Positions 41,469 to 56,400 of a DNA stretch of 64,000 nucleotides are shown one piece after another; within the stretch, counting starts at the first letter, position 1; each line of letters begins with the position of its first letter. Origin of the DNA: Pagrus major. Its lineage: Eukaryota; Chordata; Actinopteri; Spariformes; Sparidae. Location of the stretch: contig NC_133235.1 of NCBI RefSeq assembly GCF_040436345.1, positions 15,772,660 to 15,836,659 on the forward strand. The letters are read 5' to 3'. Made by a program: the position numbers and the translations under genes. A model generated the notes under the pieces. That model was given only the letters and a program-made list of their open reading frames with translations. It was not told where the DNA came from and did not search any database.

Positions 41469-44400
41469 ATGTCAAAGTTGGATCAGATCCTTGTCCTTGA
41501 CCCTCCCTCCGACCTCAAATTTAAAGGTAGGTGAATCCAAATCTCTTGACGTGCGAGATGTCCAGCGAGTAGTGGTGGAGAATTACCTGACTGAAAAGAT
41601 TTCACACTCCCTCAAGCCGAATTTCGTTGCTAGCGAGCTAGCTAGCATTCACCGCCATTTTAAGTTAGCCGGGGAAGAGACGGGCCGCTGTATCCCCGCA
41701 CTGTAGTGACGTTGATAGCCGGCGTGGCGTGCATCTTGACCGCCTGCCATTCATGACAACACCTAGCAAAGAGGTGGAAGAGTGTGGGGCAGCTGTCAGA
41801 TGGTGTGAAGCTGAATTAAAGTGAGCGCAGAAGGCTCCGTATTTGCAAGTGACTTTAGCAGCAACGTGAGCTACTCACCGTCTGCTGTTGCTAGTGGCGT
41901 TAGCAACAGCAAACTGTTGTTTCCTCGGGGCTCAGCCTATTCCCTGAAATGCTTACCAGTCACAACCCGGACGTATTGTAGAAGGAAATTAACTCTTTTT
42001 AAGCGTCAAATGTAGAGTCTATCCTGACACACCTCTGGCAGACACTTTGCCATGTCAAGCTTGTAAAGTGACTGACTGTTGGAGTGACAAACTTGGCTAA
42101 CTCACGTTAACAACCCCCAGGCACAAATTACAGCAACATTTGGTTCACGTTAGTTCGTTTCCCCTCACGGTACTAACCAGTTAGCTCTTTATGTTCAGTA
42201 AAATATGTCAACGGCCCACATTGTTTTCACACCCCATTCACGAGGAGAAACCAAAGTAATCAATACATAAGGTTGCCACAGATTTCTTAGCCCTGCAGTG
42301 ATAACGTTCAATGATGTGTCAGTTAAGCGTTGGCTAATGATAGCTAGGCTAGCTTGCTAATGTCCAAGTTGTTATCCAGCTTCATTTTTAGCTGCTCTCC
42401 AACAACAACCTGCCTTGTTTTGCCACTTGGACACGTATCAGTCTCGTCTCCCGGCTGTAGTCTAGGCTTGTGACTTTTGTATGATTTAAGCTCTTGCGAT
42501 TAGGTGACCATTACAAGTGATTTAGATAACAGCTAGCAGTAAAACTGCATTGTGCTGATGTAACTACAAGTTTCATTATTGCTAGTCTGCCAAGGCCATA
42601 GCACTGTAAAGCAATCCCAGCTGTTGAGCTATTTATTATGACTATTATTCATTGTGACCCAGAACTCTTCTCTGCATTTCTTGTATTTGTCCCAGATACT
42701 ACTCTGTCTCTGCTGCAGGCATTATTGTCAATGGGACACTGTTTTATATTGTTGCTGAATTTGCCACTGTCATTGAGAACCAAGAATCTTTCAGCCCATT
42801 GTCTTGCTGTTCCTAAGAGGCTGATTGTTGGTCAGCACTAGGTATGAGTGGATGTTGGTTGTAGCCTGGACTTGACAGCATTGTTAGAGATGTCACCAGG
42901 TCAAATACCAGACCCACAGAGTACTGTTGGGTGGGGTAAAGTCATTGAGATGTTTTGGTGATGAGGTGTCCAATGTGTAACCGATTTTAGTCACATGTTT
43001 ATACACCTTTACACAGTTTGGAATTCTACGCCTGGTGATACGACAGGCGGACAAGATGCAAGAACAAAAAAAGCCTCATGTTTACCCCCAAAATTGGGCT
43101 GAAAAGTTAATCAAAATATGGCTAAGTGCTATATCCATATTCCAGGAGCTGCAATTGTTTGATAAAGGCAAAATGTGGAAAACATGCCATCATAAATGAA
43201 TCATAGTGGTGCTACAGAAATGACCCCGGCCTACAAATGATATTCTCCAGATGTACAGTCCCCAGCAAAAATCACACCATCATATTTTTTAAATAGATAT
43301 TTCTTACAGTGAAAATCATGCTGCCAAAATCACCATTCCAGCTAAAATCGTGACACACAGTTTCTGTCGAAATAATTTCAATTTGAATGCTTCTTTTTCA
43401 GTATCGTTCAGGCATTCATTAGTTACTGAAATGGTCAACTTTTTTGTTTAAATCAGAGCGTTGTCTCTGCTTCAGTTATGCCTGTGACTGCAGTTATTCG
43501 GTGCATGCATGGCTTGTGGTTAATAGAGCCTTCCTGCAAGATGCACAGCTTTACATACAGGCATGCCAGTCAATGAAATTGCAAGGGTATACAGCTGAAA
43601 ATCAATTAAAAACTGGTCAGGTAAAATGTAGCAGTTGACATTAATTGGGAGCATCTGATTAAACTTATGTTCAGCTTGTGCAACAGGTTACTGGTGCATT
43701 AATGGTCAAGTGTTGTCACAATATGAACATTTCCAACCTTGATACAATACCCTGAAAAATATCAATATTCAATACTATTTTCGATACTACAGGGAAAAAT
43801 TGACACAACTTTGAAGGCATAAAATTGTAGATATTCAAAGATAAATATAACAAAGCAATAATATGCAGTGAGATACACATGTTATTTTCATGGATAGTAG
43901 CAGAGAGCAGCAGAGAGACTGTAGTAACGATAGATATCACAATTTTGAAGAAACATTTGTTTCCCATTTTGATTAAGCCTCAAAAATAATGCGCGTGTCA
44001 AATCCCTGTCAAAAAAAAGAGTGTGATGGTGCATAAAATGAGTAGCATTTCAAATACCCAGAAACGATAGGTTGATATATTTTATTATGTTTTATACTGT
44101 TCTTCAGTCACAAGGTTGAAAAATCTGAGAGTAGATGTGCTGCACTGGTCAGTCCAGTCCGTTTGTTTTGGATACATAAAGGTATGATTAATGTGGTCAA
44201 GACAGTTAAACCAAAATACATAAATGTTTTTGTCCCTCAGCTGAACCTTGAGTTGATATCGATAGTTAGTCTGATGGGGGAGACATGGTACATCATAATC
44301 TCATCACGGGCCTCATTTTACCAGATTAAGAAATTCTGCTCTAATTAGACTTGTTCTGATTACTGATCAGTCACACGGTTAACATTTTCTGTCCTCAGAT

Positions 44401-47400
44401 TAAACCTTTACCCTTTGAATACTGGAATGAATGCAAGTTCAAATTGCAAAGCTATGATAAAGGTGATGTCGATACTGATGATCATTTATTAATAATCAAA
44501 CAAGTCAGATTCTGTTGCACTAAGAAAAAAATGTGTCTAGGCATGAGGAAGAAATTCAAATCAAAATGCAAAATAGTTGCAAATATATTGGTATTTGGTA
44601 TCTTAGTAGGAGAACAACTAGCAAGTTGACTTAGAGCTAAATGAGTGCTGCATCTGCTCTAGTACAATTTGAATAGTCTTGATTTTTAACCTTGTGTATT
44701 CAGGCCTGAGTCTGGATACAAAGATTTATTATAAGAGTTTGGTTTTTGTTCCTTCCAACTAATTGTCTCCCCAATATAAACCAGCATGATATTAGATTGT
44801 TAAACCTGATCCAAATCAATATTTTGAAAGAGAAAGGATCACTCAGATTGTAGGTTTTCTGTATTATTGGAGGAACGCAGTGGGAAATGAAATGGTACCT
44901 ATTCCGTCTTTGAGAAGCAATATGAGGAGAGGGAAGATGACCACAGCTCCGTTACTGTCACAGAGGCCGAGCTAAATCGGTCTGCTTGTATCTGAGAGCT
45001 GGTCTGTTTTAGAGCCTCTGCTGGGATTCCTCCAGCAAGCTAGAGGGGGCAGCCCTCCTTTCCTTGGCTGGTATTTTTAGAATAGGACTGGCCTGGGGGA
45101 CCCTAACTCAGCATACATACAAGAGATGAGAGAGACAGTGCTAACGTTGCTTGAGCAAAGGTGGCATCTCAGAGTTAGGCAATAGATGCAGGCTATGTGG
45201 GTGTATATCTGATGCGCACAACTGCTTTCCAATGTTTTAACTGTTTCAGTCTTGGTTTCTGTGATGCTTACAGTGTATAAAACACAAACCGTGTAGAAAT
45301 GTATCTCAGTCAACCTTAAATGCCTTTTCGCAGGAGCGGTTACTCAGTTGTCTTAGGCCTGTGTGTTTTTTATTGAGTCTGTGTGCCAGAAGAGGGTTTT
45401 GATAAATCATCTGAGTCATGGTTTTAACCTCCTTAATCCTTCTCATTTAAAGAGCAGCTGCTGCTCTTGATAATTTGGTATGTATGGTGCATTAGTCAAA
45501 AGTGTCTGTTTCCTGTTTGTCCCATCAGCAGGTAAAGGACATCAGAAAGCCATCAGGCATGTGCAAAGTCAGGAGGAATGGTTGACAAGCTGTATTTGTC
45601 ATGCCTGCTTATACACTTTTGAACTGTGCCAAACATCATAAGAAATGGACTCGCATTACTGCTCTGACTAAGCCTTATGAACATAACTTTGCTATCAATC
45701 ACCATTATTGTCAGTTATGATGACCGATCACACTTTGCAGTTGCCAATTTCTTACAATAACTGGGCGCGGCCTCATCAGGAGCCACCTGACGTTCTCTGC
45801 CACTTGCTGCTGAAGGCTATTCAGGAAAAACTATGATGTTTGAAGCACACGTTGTATAAAGGGATATCAGATGTTGTAGACACAGTGCCAGTGATGAGGT
45901 TTTTCAGGTTTGTAGGAATTCCTTTGTGATGCACCTTTTGTTGAAAACAACGCCCCAGTCATCACCATAACTTTACGTGTTAGCTTTAGCTGGGTGGAGC
46001 CACTCCAATCTGGTCATGCATTGCTTCTTATCTGAGTACTTGGTGTGGAGGAAAGGCTGAATGTAGGCTTTGTGAACTTTAGCTGCAGCCAAGCTGTAAA
46101 AAAACAAAAACAATATGGAAAGTAGAAAGAATATTTTTCATGTTTTTCAATGTTTTATGTATGAAAACAATTCAAAGGAGTCAAAACTTTGGGCAAATCA
46201 CCATTTGTGTTCTGAATCTGTCAACGCTGATGTATTATGTGTTTGTTTTTGTCCAACTTGCCAAGCAGGGGAGGGACCTGGCAACCTGACAATCAGGAGT
46301 TTATTTTGAAATATCGTAATATCAGCTTAAAAAGAGAAATTGAATAAGTGCATTTCAAACATTTGAACCCCACAGTTACTGGGCATCACATGAAGTAATT
46401 TTTGCACAAAAATTGTGACATGTTTAATGACTTTTCAGGATACATACAAGGCATGTAAAAAAACAAAAACAAAACGGTATAACCTCATATTTCAGCTCAA
46501 GATAATGGTATTAACATCGGTCCTGAGTGATCCAATGACAAGTGGACAGCTCCAAGTCACAGTTCATACCTGGCATTATAACGCGTCTCGACATTTATTG
46601 AGTGAGCACTTGTGATCTGATTCCACTTCCTTGCGCTACATGCAAATAAGCATTTATATCACTGGGACAAACAGACACAGTGTATTTAACACAAAGAAAG
46701 AACTTGATGTATAACATTTGCTAAATTCACAAGAAGGCCCAAATTATTAAGAATTTTTCAGAGACAGCGTTTCACAACGTTTATAAAGTTTCTCCTAACT
46801 CAACAACTTACAAAACTGAGCAATTTCTAAGGGAGCCAGCGGACTTTCTCCCAGAAAGAAGTAGACTATATTGGTTACTCTTTACTGCTTTTGTTAACTT
46901 TGAAATGTTTACTGTCAAATACAATGTTGTCTTCTTTCATAAATTTAGTGTAACTGGTGAAATCGGTTGAAACGGTGAGTTCAACCAGCTGCTACATATT
47001 AGCAGGTAGGACACACTTTAGACATGGAAGCAGACAGGCTTGTACAGTGATGCCGTGACAAACTGACAAGGAAAGAAACAACTTGATGTATTACATTTAA
47101 CACCGAATATTCAAGAAGGCACAGATGATTTAGAATTAGTCATCGATGGCATGGCACAAAGTTTATAACGTTTCTCCTCACTCAACAACTCTCAACTTTA
47201 AGGAAATCTGGGGATATTGCGGTCACTTGTTCAATAGGTTGAAGCAGAAATCTGTTGCTAACATTGGCAGGTAAAGAGAGCCCTTTATATTCAATGAACT
47301 TCATGATAAACTGACGGTGTGTAATTCATCCTGAATGTTGTTGTTGAGGCTTCTTCTTGCTTCACGGAGGATGTCAGTTGAGAAGGTAGTCCTTCCATGT

Positions 47401-50400
47401 GGCCCAGGACACACACTGGGTCACACTGCTAAAAGAATGTGGCCCAGACCGCCGCCGAATGTGGTCTGAGTGATCGGATCTCAAATGCATCCTCATTATG
47501 TTTTAGGGGCCTTCACACCTGTATTTAGAGCTGTCCACTCGTGATCGGATCACTCAGACATGCTGATACCAGGTCTGAGCAGCCTCTGTGATTCTCCATG
47601 ACCTGATAATTTCCCTTTTGCCCTGCATAACATGATGGCATGAGTACACCTTGTGACTGTCTGTTGAGAAAATATTAAACTACAGTTCTGTTCCAATGCC
47701 CAGGATTAAATTTGCATCTGCTAAAGATGTGACCCTCGTAGGCCTGGGGGATGGGGCCAAAAAGTCCGATAGTGAAGTTTCATATCGGCCGATATCGATA
47801 ATTCTTGATAATTTTTAATGACCAAGCGAAAAAGGTTGAAGTTAACTCTTTAGGCAACTCAAGGCACACAGTTTATAATTATGTTAACACAGCAATGGAA
47901 AATACACAAATAAACAAAGATACTGCCATACTGGCGAGCTGACCTGCTTGTGTTGTGCTTGTGTTTTTCTTGCGGTTGGCTTGTAAAACACTTGGTCAGC
48001 GGAGGAGCTGGTGTGACAGATTGTGAGTCGTAGTTGCCGTGATGATCCTGCCGACCACTTGTTTCAGGGTTCGTAGGTAGAACAAACAGGCTGGGTTGCG
48101 GAGCAGCGGCCAGAGCCGGCGTATCCGCTTTACCTAACTATCCTTGAGACACTCCAACACGAAGAGTAGCTCTGGAGGATGAATAACACAGAGAAGAGCA
48201 GCGGAAGACTTGGTCAAAGGCCGAACTGGTCAGTATGTTTGCTGGCATGGCTGCGGCTCATAGGCGGTATCAGCCCACAAGAAAAGCAGGGTGGTCTTGT
48301 GACAAATACGGTCCATAGTAACGCATCTTACATGCTCTCCTGTTGTCACGTGGCGATGGTGCAACCGAACTACACAGCTGATAAATGATTGACTGTTCGC
48401 GTGTCACTCATATCAAAAGATATGATAGGATGTTAGTAAGCCAGGGCATATTCGCTATGTGCTGTTATGTTGGTTTACATTTAATGCGTTCACGTGAAAC
48501 TATTGAACATTTTGCCGAACTATTTCCTTATTGCTCAACGGCGTGTCTATCATCGATAAATATTGCTATCATTTTATCAACCAGGCCTAGTCCCTCAAAG
48601 GATCTGAGAGCGAATCTGTTTATCATAAGTAGTTTACCTTCAACACTCGACAATTTATAAATCCCAGGTGCCCATACTATGATGTCTGCTAACCTTTCAT
48701 CAAGGGACACATTTGTTTACTGACTCCCAGACTGATTGTGCTGATCGAATTTTGGGTATCTTTGACTTGGCCTCCAGTAGCGTTTTTCGACAAAGCTGGA
48801 TGGTGCTGACCATGGTTAGGGACCTAATTTGAAGCAAGCTCTGTCACAAGATAGATAAACTATTGATCTCTGGATATATGACCTGAGGATGGCAGGACTA
48901 AAAATTCAAATATGAGCATGGGACATCTATATGAAATCAGTGTGGAAAAGAATCTAATTTGAATCAGGTGGTTTGGCCTTTCTCCTCTGGAGACATGCCA
49001 TGAAAGGAGTGCAGGAACCTTTTGAAAGTCCTTATCTTCCTGAATGTCTCATGCTAAGCTTTGCATTTGTAGGTAATTGTACTCCTCTATCAGGACTGTA
49101 TCGTTGTACTTTCAAGCTACGCACTAAAAGGTAGCTGGAAAGTCTGATGTAATCCTCCAACCAAGCAAATCCTAGGTATTAGCTGACATTTTTTATATTC
49201 TAGAAAATATATCGCAAGTCATGATTAATATGTATTGAAGTAAACTGGTAATATCTTGGTGTTTTATTGCTTCCTGCTTGTACATCTATTCCTTGTTTCT
49301 AAAATACTTATGGTAAAAATATTCTCCAGGTTCAAGCCAAGAAGTCAGTATTCGATTAGTGGTGGAGTCTTGTAGGCCTAATCTAGTTGTAGACTTGAAG
49401 TATTTTTCAGCTAATCTTTTTAAAGTTCTTATTTAAATTTGGCACGCAAACACTGCAGCCCTATGCGTCTTCCACAGATGAGGTGTAACTGGAAATATTG
49501 AATTTCCCCTGTTTCTGCAGTTCTGCTGTAAACAACATGTTTACCCGTCATCGTCTGATATAAACTCCCTTGTAGTTTCATGGTGTAGCAGAAACTTCGC
49601 TTTGACGGTTAAAGTAAAGAACTGCACCACTTCTTATAATTCTTTCATTGAGAAATATAGCTACAAGAATATTATTTGTAGCTTTTATTTCCATTTGCAG
49701 CCGTGCTGTAGTGGTATACCCACAGGAGAAAAGTGTACTCTAAATGCAGAAATAAAACAATGATGTGCTTGTGTTTGCCTTTTCACCAGGTCCTTTCACA
49801 GATGTAGTCACCACCAACCTCAAACTGAAGAACCCTTCTGACAAAAAAGTATGTTTCAAAGTGAAGACGACTGCGCCGCGCAGGTACTGTGTACGGCCAA
49901 ACAGCGGTGTCATCGATCCCGGGGCAACTGTCATAATCTCTGGTAAGTTTTCAAGTAATGGCTATTAGTTTTTCATTTATGTTTAGTGTACGGACTCCTC
50001 TTTAGTGCACAAAATGTTGTTGCTGATTGAGAGAGACAGTGGGAAACCTGAGAGGGAAACAAGTTTAGGGAAATATAGCACGATTTGGTTGTAGCTTGAC
50101 AAGGCCACATACTAGGTTGAAGCTGAGGTGTCAAAACCCCAGGCTGTGATATGTGGAAGCAGTTTTTACCCAAACAAGTCCACATAGTCCACATCCACTT
50201 GTGGCCAATGTAATGCACATGTTGAATGTGGACAGAAACTGACCACTGTAACCACTATACCATCAGTGAACACTTACATTGCCAAATATAGTTGCATGCA
50301 AACAACTCTCTTTAAGAGTTGCACAATATATTCACCTGATTGGTCATATATTGCAAGTGGGTATTAGCGTGCAGTATTTTAGTATTAACAAATACCAACT

Positions 50401-53400
50401 TATGTAGCCTAAGGCTATGGAAACATATGCTACTTGATGTATCTTGCAGAGATGAGGCCCATTTCCAAAAAGGATGCACTGTAGAGAAAGAAAACTATCT
50501 TTCTCTTTGAACAAAACAAATGAGTGTCATATTTTTTTTTTCTTAAGTCTGTTTTTTACAGTTTACAGTTAACTTTTCATTTTGTTTAAAACTATTTCTT
50601 TGAATCGATCCAAATACATATTATTTATTTCCTCAACATTTTAATGATGTTTAAGCTATACTATAGATGACAAAAAGTAAAGAAACATCCTTTTCATCAT
50701 TAGCAGTGGATACTGCTTCTAGGAATCGGTAATTCGTGATCAGCCCCAAAAATCCTGATCCGAGCATGCTTAGTCCTAGTCCTACAGCAAACTGTCAACT
50801 TAAAAATGTGCTCTTAAAGGAAACTGCTTTTTCATGCAGTAGTCACTGAAGGATTGTCACAAGGGCCTGCCACAGTAATGCCATGCTAGAAAATATCTGG
50901 TCGTAGATGTAAAATGACTTTTATGATATACAGGGAATATTCATACGAGCAATCCATCTTAATATTGTAATTGGAGCTGATGGCAAAATTAGATTTTCAG
51001 TCTGCCCTTCAAATTAGCCTAAATATGTTTTTTGTAACAAAGTTGGCTGGTGCATCATGGGATCTATTAAGGATAGCTGCCTCGCCCAAATTGTCGTTGG
51101 TACTTTTTCACCTCACCTCAAATATCTCCTGCTATGTTCCAAATATTTTCTTCAGAAGATTGATAAATGCACTGCTTAGATATGTTGCTTGATTGCAGAT
51201 CAGTATAGTGATTCACCGCCTGCTTTGAGTACATATTACCATTAGTGATTATTATGTAGTGAGTCTCTGGGATCCACGGGTGGTCACATTACAATGTGTG
51301 TTTTTTGACATTGTTGTGTGTAACTGACAATAACGGCATGTCTGCAATAACACGGTCACCATAGTCATCCCTGCAGATTCTGTTTTTCTGATTTTAGTTT
51401 TGTTGTTTTGTTTTTTCTCGTGAAAGTTGGAGGATATAATAATCACTTTTTCATTTATCATCGTTGGATTTCTTCTGTCCTTTTGTTTAAGGGCCACTGG
51501 AGGAAAAAATCCCCAAACTTTTCAGTTGCTCCTCATTTCAGCTTCACACGCCAGAGGACGGGACAGTCCATTAAACATATATGGATATCTTTTGTCGATT
51601 ATTACTATGCCGATTATTATTGGTTATTTCTAGGCTTAAGTACTTGTGATATCTACAGAAAATTTCAGTTGAAAATATAATACAGACATGAAACATGTCA
51701 GAAGCATAAAATAATCAGTTGCAGTTGGTTATAGTGAACACACTTCTCTTATGTGGTAATGACAGTTGACACTAAGGTTTGCTGGTTTATTCGATTACTG
51801 TCTCGTGTCAATAATACCAGTCCTATTAGGGCTCGGTTTCTTCATGGTAGCTCCGCCTCAGACACCATGTCAGGTTATTTCAATAATACAGACCTCTACT
51901 GCGAGTATGTTTTAATGACTTGAAGAAGTGTTTCACAACGAGAAAAATGGCCCTTGCATAAACTGGGCAGTCTATGCAGAGAAAAATGTAAACGTTTTTG
52001 AAACTGGTGTTAGATGACTGGAGAAAATGGAGAAATAGGGCTCTGGTATTCCCTTTTGCTCAAAAAGTAGACAATCTACAACAACCAGAATGCATTGCGT
52101 CGCACTGGAGCAACAAACACTTCCGCTGATGGGTGACATACTGTTAGTTGGGCAGTGCTTGTTTTTGGCTCGTCAGCCGTTTTGAAACGGGAAACGGTGA
52201 GACAGCTGGCTGGTAACAAACAACATCAAATTATAGTTAAACACTACAATAAAATATATTTTTGAAAAAATTTAAGGTGAGAAATGGACAATGAACAGGA
52301 TCATGGTTAATATCTGATCAGCACTGCCTTGTTTTACATAGGTTTTTTCAGCCCCTGTTTTCACAGTACTGACAGTAGCAACCACTTCTGGTTTACAAAC
52401 TCTCTCTTATGCAACTAAAATATGTTTCTGAAAACACTTTAGATGAGTAGTAAATAAATAGTAGTAGGTAAATGGGCAGATTGCTTGAGATCGATCAGAG
52501 AGAGAGGGGCGTCTTGTTCTCTCTGGAAATCCGACTATATTCTTTTGTATCTGTGAATGCATGCATTGAAAAATGAGGAAGTACAATCTGGATTCAATAC
52601 AACAGCCCTAAAATCCATCCAAAATCCATGCATTTTTAATAATTTGGTCGATTTTTGTGGGTGCAGAAGTTTAAAATTGTTCATTTGCATACACTACCAA
52701 TATTGTAGTGATACAAATCTGGTTGAAAATCTGCAAAGTTCCCGTTGTGAAGTGAGCAGCACTCTACAGCATTTAGAAGTAGGCTAACTTAACCAACTTG
52801 TTGCTTGTTGCAGTGAAAGTAGCATGTTGTGATGATTGAGACTATGATCATGGGATCTCGTCTGTGCAAGATAGATGATGCATAGATTATCTTGTTTTTT
52901 GTTTTGGTTTTTTTTGTTAATTTCTTTGATTTTGACATGGATTTGTAGCTGCAATTAAATGTCTACATAACTACATTATACTCTATAAGTGACATTAATT
53001 TAACCTGACTACAATTGCTGTCCTCTGGAGCAGCCAACCATCAAACCACACAGGAGAGATTGTTTGTTTGATACTGTTGAACTCTTGAAATTGGATAGAC
53101 GATGGTATAATAAACCAGTGAAAGAAAAAGACAACGACATGACGTTGGTTAGACGTCAACATTTGGCATTTAGTGTGGGCCAAATATTTGAACTTGAGAT
53201 TGCCACATTACATGGAGAACATAACATTCTGGCAAATTAGATTTCAGAATAGATGTTTCGGGTATTTTGCTCAATATTTAGAATATTTATTAGTTTTCTG
53301 TGTGGAACTGTCTTTGCTCAAATGTTCTAACATTGTTCATCTTTCTTTACAGTCATGCTACAGCCCTTTGACTATGACCCCAATGAAAAGAGTAAACATA

Positions 53401-56400
53401 AATTCATGGTGCAGACGATTTTTGCCCCGCCAAATGTTTCTGACATGGATTCATTGGTAAGTGATGATTATTATTATTTTTTATTGACTTTTAGAAGAAG
53501 GTATTGTTTTTAAAATGAGAATACCAAAATACACTTTTTTAGCACCTGCTTTACATTTCACAACAGTTAGTTGTTGATTCACCTGCCATTTTCATGTTGG
53601 GGAAATCCACATACCATCAGAAATGAGGATGTTTTCATGCATAGATTACACTGTATGAAAGAAACTTATACTCTTTCTTGTGTAAGAAACCAGTTTGCTT
53701 GGGATTCTCTAGTTGGACTCCATTGTATTTGCCGTGTCACTCAGCCAGCCCACACCAAAATAAACAACCCAAACCAGTTGCAATTTCAACAAACAAGTGA
53801 AGAGTAAGAGTGTAAGAGATTATTTCAGAGAATGAGTCTAATGATTCCAGGTGGATTTCAGTCACCATGTAAGCAAAAGATATTGTATCCTGCTTCATTA
53901 AGATACTGTTCACCACAGTTTACAGTAAACTAGGTTCTTACAGCTTGGACAGCTCAGAATATGTTTCGCATTAAAGAAAGTGAACAGCAAAATAGGGGAG
54001 AACAAAAATGTGCTCTTGCTGTGGTAGAGTCATATGCATACATTCTTAACCCTGAGAATTAAAGGCCCTTAACTGTCTTCATGAAATATTCTACAGGACT
54101 TGAAAACCTGCCATCATTGATTTTTGATCATCAATAGTCCACCACAAATTTATGCTTACTTAGAAAAATTTAGATTTGATCATCAATTATGGATGATGGA
54201 TGCCTTCTGCAGAGTTGCTTGCCATGCAAAGCTCTCTCCTTGCACAAATATGGCAAAAACATCAAACAAACTAAGATGCATTCTCCAGTTATCCACCAGA
54301 TGGCAGCAAAGACTTTGTCAGTCAGTAAAACATGCACATTCCTTGTAGTCTTGTTCATGAACTGACTTGTCTTTAGTAAAGTCCAGGAATTTTAGGGGAA
54401 CAAAGGTCTGACTGGTTCTGATAAGTAAAGGGGAATCTAATAAGGTTATTGTTTTATCAGATAAACTGGTTCCATGGCATTACCCAAGCCCTTTGCATTT
54501 CTGTGCTGTAGCTTTCACTTATCACACAGATTATTTACAGCAGTTCTGAGCGTTATGAGCCCTTTTCTCTGAGTAAGTGTATAAATTCACAAAAAAAATG
54601 TCTCGGTAAAGGAGCTGACCTTGTGGAAATTTGTCATTCTTAAATGCAGACCTAAAGCCAGTGGAAAAACTGTACATTTGTGACAGTTTGTGGCTATTTT
54701 GTATAGGAAAACGAGGAAGGGCTTATTACAGTTTTTCAAATGAAGCTGTGCATGTTTAATGTTTATGTAATGTCCATAGATTCAAGGCTGCGTTGCATGT
54801 GAATAGCATGAACTGGGTTGAAGTGTGTGTGGATGGAATCCAGCTGCTAGCAGTTTAAATTGATGAATAACATGCCAATTTTTCATCTCCACCAGTGGAA
54901 AGATGCAAAACCCGATGATCTCATGGATTCCAAGCTGAGATGTGTCTTCGAGCTGCCTTCTGAAAACGATAAAGTGGTAAGAGGCTCTGCTGCGCATTAA
55001 AAACAGCTTATTTCCACAGAATTTATATTATAACCTGAACTATGTTTTTTGTCACTGAAGGACTTGGTTTGGACATTTCCAGAATGCCATAGCTTTCCAT
55101 AGAAGCAAAAACTTTCGAAAAAATCCTATAATGTCAAATTAGTAGAGAGTGCTGTTTCAAGGCCTTGTCCCAGGTGCAAAAATATACAAAACTTTGGCTT
55201 CCTAAGTTTTTCTTCCCCCCTCATGTGCATCATTCTTGCTCAATCTCTATTAGGTGTAGACTGATTGTCAGCAATTTTCTTATCATCCATATTGGTGTTT
55301 TTGTGTTCAGTTGTCCTCAAAATAAATTGATTTAACAAAGCCTTATAGGTTACACTTCACAAGTAATAGCCTATCAACACTGATAAATCTGAATCTGCAA
55401 AGTCACTTGTAAGTAAAGTTATCTAATAAATGTAGTGGAGTAAAAGTAAAGTAAGTAGCAGAAAATGGAAATACTTAAGCAAAGTGACTTGAAATGTTAC
55501 CTGAGTAAATTGTAGTTACATTAGATTTTTATTCTAAATCATGACACTAACATTTTTTTTTAATACAAAGGTATATTTAGAAAATGCAGAAACAAAGGAA
55601 CACCTACCACAAATATCAAATAAAGGTGCATTGACCTTTTAATTGTAACTGGTATATGCTGAAGGTCGTCACTTGATATTGAAAAATGGTGTGTACCTGT
55701 TAAACTACTCCAACCTGACGGCCAAAAAAGTGCTTATGCAAAGATATAATTAAAGCATGGTACAGTGATGGGTCAGGATAAATATACCTCCTCAGAGAAA
55801 TATGTTTCATGTTTACACTGCACATACCTGTGCAAGTGAAAATGTTTTTGCAAACAACTTTGATATTCTTTAACATAACATATGTAAATGTTCTGTTGTG
55901 GGATGCACAGATTATTAACCTGCATCTGATGGTTGTGGAGCTAAAGAACCTCAGCCTGCAGGTGCCTTTTGCACTGCATTTAGCATTTTAGTGGTTAACG
56001 TCACCTATGCCGCCTACATCAAACCCAAGTGCTCCGCTGTGAATACTAAGTGTAGCTGCTGTGAAACCATTTCAAGGTGAGCGAAGAGCTCTGACAGATG
56101 AACAGCTTGAATGGTGTGGGTGTTTGCTTACAGTTAAGCATCAAACATTGTTGTTTGCCAGTACAATAACTGGAGACCTCAGCATGGCTCTCAGTACGAC
56201 TCAAGTAGAAGTGTTGTATTGGACTTCAGAAAATTGTTTCCAATGTATTGTCAGAGTGACAACAAACTGAATATTATAGGCTGTACAAAGAAAGATTATA
56301 TTACAGGGCTATTGTGATGGATTGCATAAGCTTGTACTCAATAAACCTGCGGCTCTGAACACTCTGGGAGCATGTATTAATGAGCCTTCAGTGTAATCAG

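Noticed and set aside
41356-41706. 116-codon frame starting before the vapa ATG
   Set aside because: It overlaps vapa exon 1 in another frame and runs on into the intron past the real donor at 41526. At most its ATG is an upstream start.
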